Assembly (NCBI GenBank): GCA_947243855.1
Contig: CAMXIK010000003.1
Span: 62,001 to 126,000, forward strand
DNA: 64,000 nt
Source: an uncultured Lachnospiraceae bacterium
GTDB taxonomy: Bacteria; Bacillota; Clostridia; Lachnospirales; Lachnospiraceae
Direction of reading: 5' to 3'
This document shows positions 60,450 to 64,000 of this stretch, in pieces; the first letter of the stretch is position 1; the number at the start of each line of letters is the position of its first letter. Position numbers and translations under genes: made by a program. The notes below the pieces were generated by a model. It saw only the letters and a list, made by a program, of their open reading frames with translations, had not been told where the DNA came from and searched no databases.

Positions 60450-61886
60450 TTACACGATTCCGCGTCCGCGGACCTTCTTGCTCGCCTTGTTACAGAGCAG
60501 AACAAGGATACAGCCAACCACTGATCGGAACAAACCTACCGCAGTCGTATAGCCATAGTTGGCGGCGCCGGTGCTGAAGGATTGTCTGTATATGTATGTC
60601 TGCAATACATCCGACTTGTCATATACGGACGGATTGTACATAACGAATACAGATTCGAACAGATTCATAACCTTAGCCAAGTTCAAAATAAATACGGTGA
60701 TAATCGTGTTGGCAAGCGCCGGCAGGGTGATAAAACGCATCCTTGCGTAACGGTTCGCGCCGTCGATCTGCGCCGCCTCATACAAATCGGGGCTGATGCC
60801 CGACAACGTAGCCAAGAAGAGGATGGTTCCCCAACCGGTATCCTTCCAGATATTTACCAGATAGTAAACGCCTCTCCAAGTAGATTCCGAAGTTAAGAAT
60901 TCGATCGGCTGATCGATCAGCCCAATGTTCATCAAAAGCTGATTGAACATACCGGAATCGGAAGCCGACAACATCATCTTAAAGATAGATGCAACTACTA
61001 CCCACGACATAAAGTGGGGCAGATAGATGATCGTCTGCACGGACTTTTTGAAGTAAATATTGAACATTTCGTTCAACAGGATGGAAATAATCACCGCCAT
61101 AAAGGTGTTTAAAAACAGCTTTATGATAGACAACACCAACGTATTGCTGAACGCCGTCATGAAGTGCTTGCTGGACAGCTTGGAAAGGGAAGACAGTCCA
61201 AACATATCCACAAAGTGCTTAATGCCGACATAGGAAGGCTCCTGTCCGGAAATAAAATCCGTAAACGCATAACGCAGGCCAGCCATCGGCAGATAGTTAA
61301 AGATAATGACAAAGATCAGCACCGGCAGGAACATAATGTAGAATCCCCTATAGATATAGATTCTCTGCCAAACGGTCTTGTTGCCCGTATACTGATAGTC
61401 CAGCTCGCCGTTTTTCCGTTTCCGCTCGGCGGCATTTTTATTCACGTTCAGGAAAGCTCCCGCCACTCCGACAATCGTGCCGAGTATCACGAGCGTGCCT
61501 GCCAGACCGTTCTGCATTCCCGGCGCACCATGGCGGTTACAAATATTATTATAAGCAATCACATACACCACAGCGGCCGCCACCGTTGTCGCGATGGAAA
61601 TTTTTTCATACTTTATTGCGCATAAAATCATGGACGCCACTAACAGCGCCATAAACAGATACCATAACGCCGGCTGCTCATAGTTCATAAAACCGAAAGC
61701 CGGATTAAATTTCTTAGCCGCATCCGAATTCTGGATCGCCGGGAAAAACCCACCCACAAACGAAATCACCGCGCCGGCAATTGCAATCGGATATAAATTT
61801 TTCTGAGGCTTCGACACAGCCCTGCCACATTCAGGACAGCGGGTCGCCTTTTTCGGAATTTCCGCATTACAAAATTTACACAACAT
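60450..61886 (-). CDS. ABC permease (LplB/YteP type) with N-terminal zinc ribbon and extra membrane domain
   Basis: 478 aa, against about 300-320 for ordinary LplB. Residues 1-25 are a zinc ribbon (CKFCNAEIPKKATRCPECGRA). About four additional membrane helices follow (AIAGAVISFVGGFFPA; LWYLFMALLVASMILCAI; TLVILGTIVGVAGAFL). The permease proper begins near 175 (RGFYIMFLPVLIFVIIFNYL) and has the EAA loop DLYEAAQIDGANRYARMRFI. The reading frame is continuous with no sign of a missed stop. The second ATG (MLCKFC) is chosen because AGGG stands 8 nt upstream. Confidence 0.88.
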   Translation of the reverse strand: MLCKFCNAEIPKKATRCPECGRAVSKPQKNLYPIAIAGAVISFVGGFFPAIQNSDAAKKFNPAFGFMNYEQPALWYLFMALLVASMILCAIKYEKISIATTVAAAVVYVIAYNNICNRHGAPGMQNGLAGTLVILGTIVGVAGAFLNVNKNAAERKRKNGELDYQYTGNKTVWQRIYIYRGFYIMFLPVLIFVIIFNYLPMAGLRYAFTDFISGQEPSYVGIKHFVDMFGLSSLSKLSSKHFMTAFSNTLVLSIIKLFLNTFMAVIISILLNEMFNIYFKKSVQTIIYLPHFMSWVVVASIFKMMLSASDSGMFNQLLMNIGLIDQPIEFLTSESTWRGVYYLVNIWKDTGWGTILFLATLSGISPDLYEAAQIDGANRYARMRFITLPALANTIITVFILNLAKVMNLFESVFVMYNPSVYDKSDVLQTYIYRQSFSTGAANYGYTTAVGLFRSVVGCILVLLCNKASKKVRGRGIV

Positions 61887-61927
61887 ACGCATACCCTCAT
61901 CTCTAAGAAATACAATGATTGCTGCAC

Positions 61928-61967
61928 GGCCGGATGGTTTTGGAATTTCTCCCTGCGCCATCCGGCC
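61928..61967 (-). terminator. Intercistronic hairpin between binding protein and permease genes
   Basis: 10-bp perfect stem GGCCGGATGG / CCATCCGGCC, 20-nt loop, no T run. Same position as the hairpin in the other sugar operon. Confidence 0.6.
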
Positions 61968-62002
61968 GGTCTGCAATTATTTGACTGCAACGAACTGCTT
62001 AC

Positions 62003-63652
62003 TTACTGGTTAAAGGACTCCAGAATAGCCGCTACGATATCGCCGCATTCTGCATTGTACTGATCGATCGCTTCCTGACCAGTCATTTCGCCCTTGGCAA
62101 CGGCTGCAATCAGCTTATCCTTCTCATCCCACAAATCGGAGCTGTAGGACTGATATACCTCGGAGGAGTTGATCTTCGGCGCCGGTGAGGAATTCTCATC
62201 GAACAGCTTGAAGGACGCGTCGATCACGGGATCAGCCGCTGTATAAGGGTCCTTGTCGGCAAAAGCGCCGATCTTTAAGTTTGCTTCAAACAGGTTCTTC
62301 GTGGTCTTGCTTTCCTTATCGCTGCCAGCGGTAGCCTGTGTTGCCAGACCGTCGATAGTAGCGCCGTCGTCGTTCCACTGATAATGAACGCCCTCTACAC
62401 CGTACTGCCATAACATCTGTACGTCGCCGCCGTCCAGAATCTTGTCAACGAAATACGTGAACACGCCTTCCGGATTGTCACAAGCGCTGGTGATACAGAT
62501 CATCGGAGAAAGTCTCTCCATGTATGTGCCAACCTCTTTGATCGGCTTCATCGCCCATGCGGTTGTATATGCGTCCGCATCCGGATAGATTTCGCCGGTA
62601 TAGTTGGAAGCAAGTTTCGTCTTAATGGTATAAGCCCATGTACCAGCCCAGTAATTGAAGATGCTGGTGCCGTTCTCCAGATAGAACTTATCACGCACGT
62701 TAGCCGTGGAAGGATTCTCGAAGATCGTGCTGTCGATTACGCCGTTCTCATAACCCCATGCCAGTCTGTCAAGAGCCTCAACCATAGCTGGCTCTGTGAA
62801 ACCGTCAACCCACTCGCCGGAAGCGTTCTGGTAGAACTCCGGATATGCGCCCTGATAGAACTCAGGCAGATAGTTTACATAGGGAGCCTCGTGGTTTACA
62901 AGACCGGGAGCCAAAAGCGGAGCCACACCAGTCGCATCCTTCATATCCAACAGGAACTGCTGGAACCCAGCCCAATCGGTAGGAAGCGTATCCTCTGTGT
63001 AGCCAGCCTTCTCAGCCGCTACTGCCTTTACATAGGTAACAGTACCGTTACCACGGGCAGGATACATACCGTAGATCCCTTCCTGTCCGTCAGGGCCTGC
63101 CGTCTTCCACTGGTCGATAATGGTAGGCGCGATGTCTGTCAGTCTTCCGGAATTCGCCGTCTCGGAATTGTTCCAAGCGTCGGTCATATTCCACAAGCTG
63201 CCCTGTGCAGCATAAGAAGCGTAATAGTTGGAAGGCAGGATAATGACATCCGCCAGATTCGCCTCATCGGTAAACGCGATACCTACCTGCTCTGCATAGG
63301 TAGAGTGGTCGGGACGAATCCACTCGACATGAAGACCGAGCGCCTCGTCAAGAGCCTTGTAAAAGTCTTCTGCGTAGTTATCACCCTCTTTGAAAATAGT
63401 ACCATCCCACATAACCTTGATGGTCTCGGGTTTTGTCACCTCGGCGGGAGCTTCCGTTGCTGTGTCACCGCTTTCAGCGGCCGCAGTATCCCCCCCTGCC
63501 GTCTCTCCTGCATCCGCCGCGGGCTGTTCCGTCTCAGTAGCTGCTGCGTCCTGAGCGGGAGCCGCTTCGCCATTTCCTTCCGGATTACCGCATCCGACAA
63601 GGGAAACAACCATGGCCGAAGCCAAAAGTAAAGATACAACCTTCTTCTTCAT
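62003..63652 (-). CDS. Extracellular solute-binding lipoprotein (LplA/YtcQ type)
   Basis: 549 aa. Signal and lipobox MKKKVVSLLLASAMV then VVSLVGCGN; a low-complexity Ala/Glu/Thr/Pro linker follows (residues 25-75), then a large family 1 binding domain. The size fits the LplA/YtcQ group that binds oligosaccharides or uronates. GGAGG 7 nt before the ATG supports this start; the open frame upstream is not used. First gene of the operon behind a consensus promoter and a cre. Confidence 0.93.
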   Translation of the reverse strand: MKKKVVSLLLASAMVVSLVGCGNPEGNGEAAPAQDAAATETEQPAADAGETAGGDTAAAESGDTATEAPAEVTKPETIKVMWDGTIFKEGDNYAEDFYKALDEALGLHVEWIRPDHSTYAEQVGIAFTDEANLADVIILPSNYYASYAAQGSLWNMTDAWNNSETANSGRLTDIAPTIIDQWKTAGPDGQEGIYGMYPARGNGTVTYVKAVAAEKAGYTEDTLPTDWAGFQQFLLDMKDATGVAPLLAPGLVNHEAPYVNYLPEFYQGAYPEFYQNASGEWVDGFTEPAMVEALDRLAWGYENGVIDSTIFENPSTANVRDKFYLENGTSIFNYWAGTWAYTIKTKLASNYTGEIYPDADAYTTAWAMKPIKEVGTYMERLSPMICITSACDNPEGVFTYFVDKILDGGDVQMLWQYGVEGVHYQWNDDGATIDGLATQATAGSDKESKTTKNLFEANLKIGAFADKDPYTAADPVIDASFKLFDENSSPAPKINSSEVYQSYSSDLWDEKDKLIAAVAKGEMTGQEAIDQYNAECGDIVAAILESFNQ

Positions 63653-63688
63653 AACTAACCTCCTTGATTTTTGTTGTTTTTCTCTAGA

Positions 63689-63702
63689 TGTAATCGCTTT
63701 CA
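63689..63702 (-). promoter_or_regulatory. CcpA cre site of the rhamnogalacturonan operon
   Basis: Minus-strand TGAAAGCGATTACA matches TGWAANCGNTNWCA at every position. It covers roughly +5 to +18, where CcpA would block elongation or initiation. Confidence 0.75.
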
Positions 63703-63713
63703 TCTTATTTCAA

Positions 63714-63742
63714 ATTATAGCCCCCTCTCACTCTCCTGTCAA
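63714..63742 (-). promoter_or_regulatory. Consensus sigma-A promoter of the rhamnogalacturonan operon
   Basis: Minus strand: -35 TTGACA (63737-63742), 17-bp spacer, -10 TATAAT (63714-63719), a perfect match in all twelve bases. Confidence 0.9.
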
Positions 63743-63833
63743 GGGATTTTTCATGGGAAAACAGCCAAAATCGCAACTGCCAGTTTAGTAAAAAACACGA
63801 TAGAAAAACAGTCCGCTTTCTCCCCATTTATGC

Positions 63834-63839
63834 TATACT
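63834..63839 (+). promoter_or_regulatory. Extended -10 of the serine hydrolase gene
   Basis: TGC-TATACT 38 bp before the ATG; no good -35. Confidence 0.5.
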
Positions 63840-63876
63840 GATCAATAGAAAAACCATACAGAAAGGCGGTCATTTT

Positions 63877-64000
63877 ATGCTGACATTTGAGAGAACATCC
63901 CCGGAAAACGCCGGTATTTCCAGCGATTGCATCCTTCGTTTCACCAAACGGCTCAAAGAAAAACAGATTCCCATGCACAGCTTTCTTCTTGCAAGAGGGG
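63877..64000 (+). CDS. Class C beta-lactamase-like serine hydrolase, N-terminal fragment
   Basis: Only 41 codons are inside the window. MLTFERTSPENAGISSD followed by ILRFTKRLKEKQIPMHSFLLARG matches the usual start of cytoplasmic beta-lactamase/esterase-type serine hydrolases. The SxxK motif would lie beyond the edge. GAAAGGCGG precedes the ATG. Divergent from the rhamnogalacturonan operon; may act on esters of imported sugars, but that is a guess. Confidence 0.7.
   Translation, partial: MLTFERTSPENAGISSDCILRFTKRLKEKQIPMHSFLLARG

Overview
The window reads as a chromosome segment of an anaerobic, spore-forming, butyrate-producing Firmicute, most likely a Lachnospiraceae (Clostridium cluster XIVa) gut bacterium. 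The grounds are an alpha/beta-type small acid-soluble spore protein, a complete thl-crt-hbd-bcd-etfB-etfA operon, a plant-pectin utilisation locus, AGGAGG-type ribosome binding sites and intrinsic terminators with T runs. No phage, insertion sequence or CRISPR array was seen. Most genes lie on the minus strand.

Layout. 1-3.9 kb: protein quality control (tig, clpP, clpX, start of lon). 3.9-8.3 kb: spore protein, DJ-1/PfpI protein, DUF4143 ATPase with an almost leaderless promoter beside a 23-bp tandem repeat, MATE exporter, CYTH protein. 8.3-14.4 kb: maltodextrin-type locus (LacI regulator, malQ, two permeases, binding lipoprotein). Its binding-protein gene is out of frame through a 7-bp tandem duplication, and its promoter carries four operator-like units at exact 12-bp spacing. 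14.4-17.2 kb: EAL phosphodiesterase and HAD phosphatase. 17.3-22.3 kb: an unusual five-to-six-gene cassette: AbrB-like segment, SARP/BTAD-type regulator, RhiA-like protein, ADGF-type adenosine deaminase, signal-less two-domain peptidoglycan hydrolase and DUF4231 two-TM protein. 22.5-31 kb: DUF6062, TetR, MocR, DUF2225, glnS and small membrane proteins. 31-37 kb: butyrate operon. 37-51 kb: chemoreceptor, M23 peptidase, DUF1576, a Gtr-like glycosylation pair downstream of hpf, NlpC/P60 hydrolase with a WalR-like box, trxB, SDR, MATE, YitT, two tRNAs. 51.6-63.7 kb: pectin/rhamnogalacturonan locus (pectinesterase, GH105, MATE, ankyrin-GH43 fusion, GH43, CE12 esterase, ABC importer with a zinc-ribbon-permease fusion) behind a consensus sigma-A promoter with a perfect cre. 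The right edge cuts a class C beta-lactamase-like serine hydrolase.

How it fits together. Two ABC importers (alpha-glucans; rhamnogalacturonan oligomers) feed cytoplasmic enzymes, since none of the hydrolases has a signal peptide, and the carbon can flow to butyrate. Both importers have a strong hairpin between the binding-protein gene and the first permease, as expected if the binding protein is made in excess.

The best candidate for something new is 17.3-22.4 kb. The regulator is split at an A8 run that forms a dnaX-like slippery heptamer. A -1 shift would join an AbrB-like domain to a complete winged helix. Four 7-bp repeats at exact 11-bp spacing, the classical SARP operator geometry, sit just upstream of the -10 of the RhiA-like gene, starting inside the regulator's last codons. 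All functional statements come from reading the sequence and from known families; no search was run.
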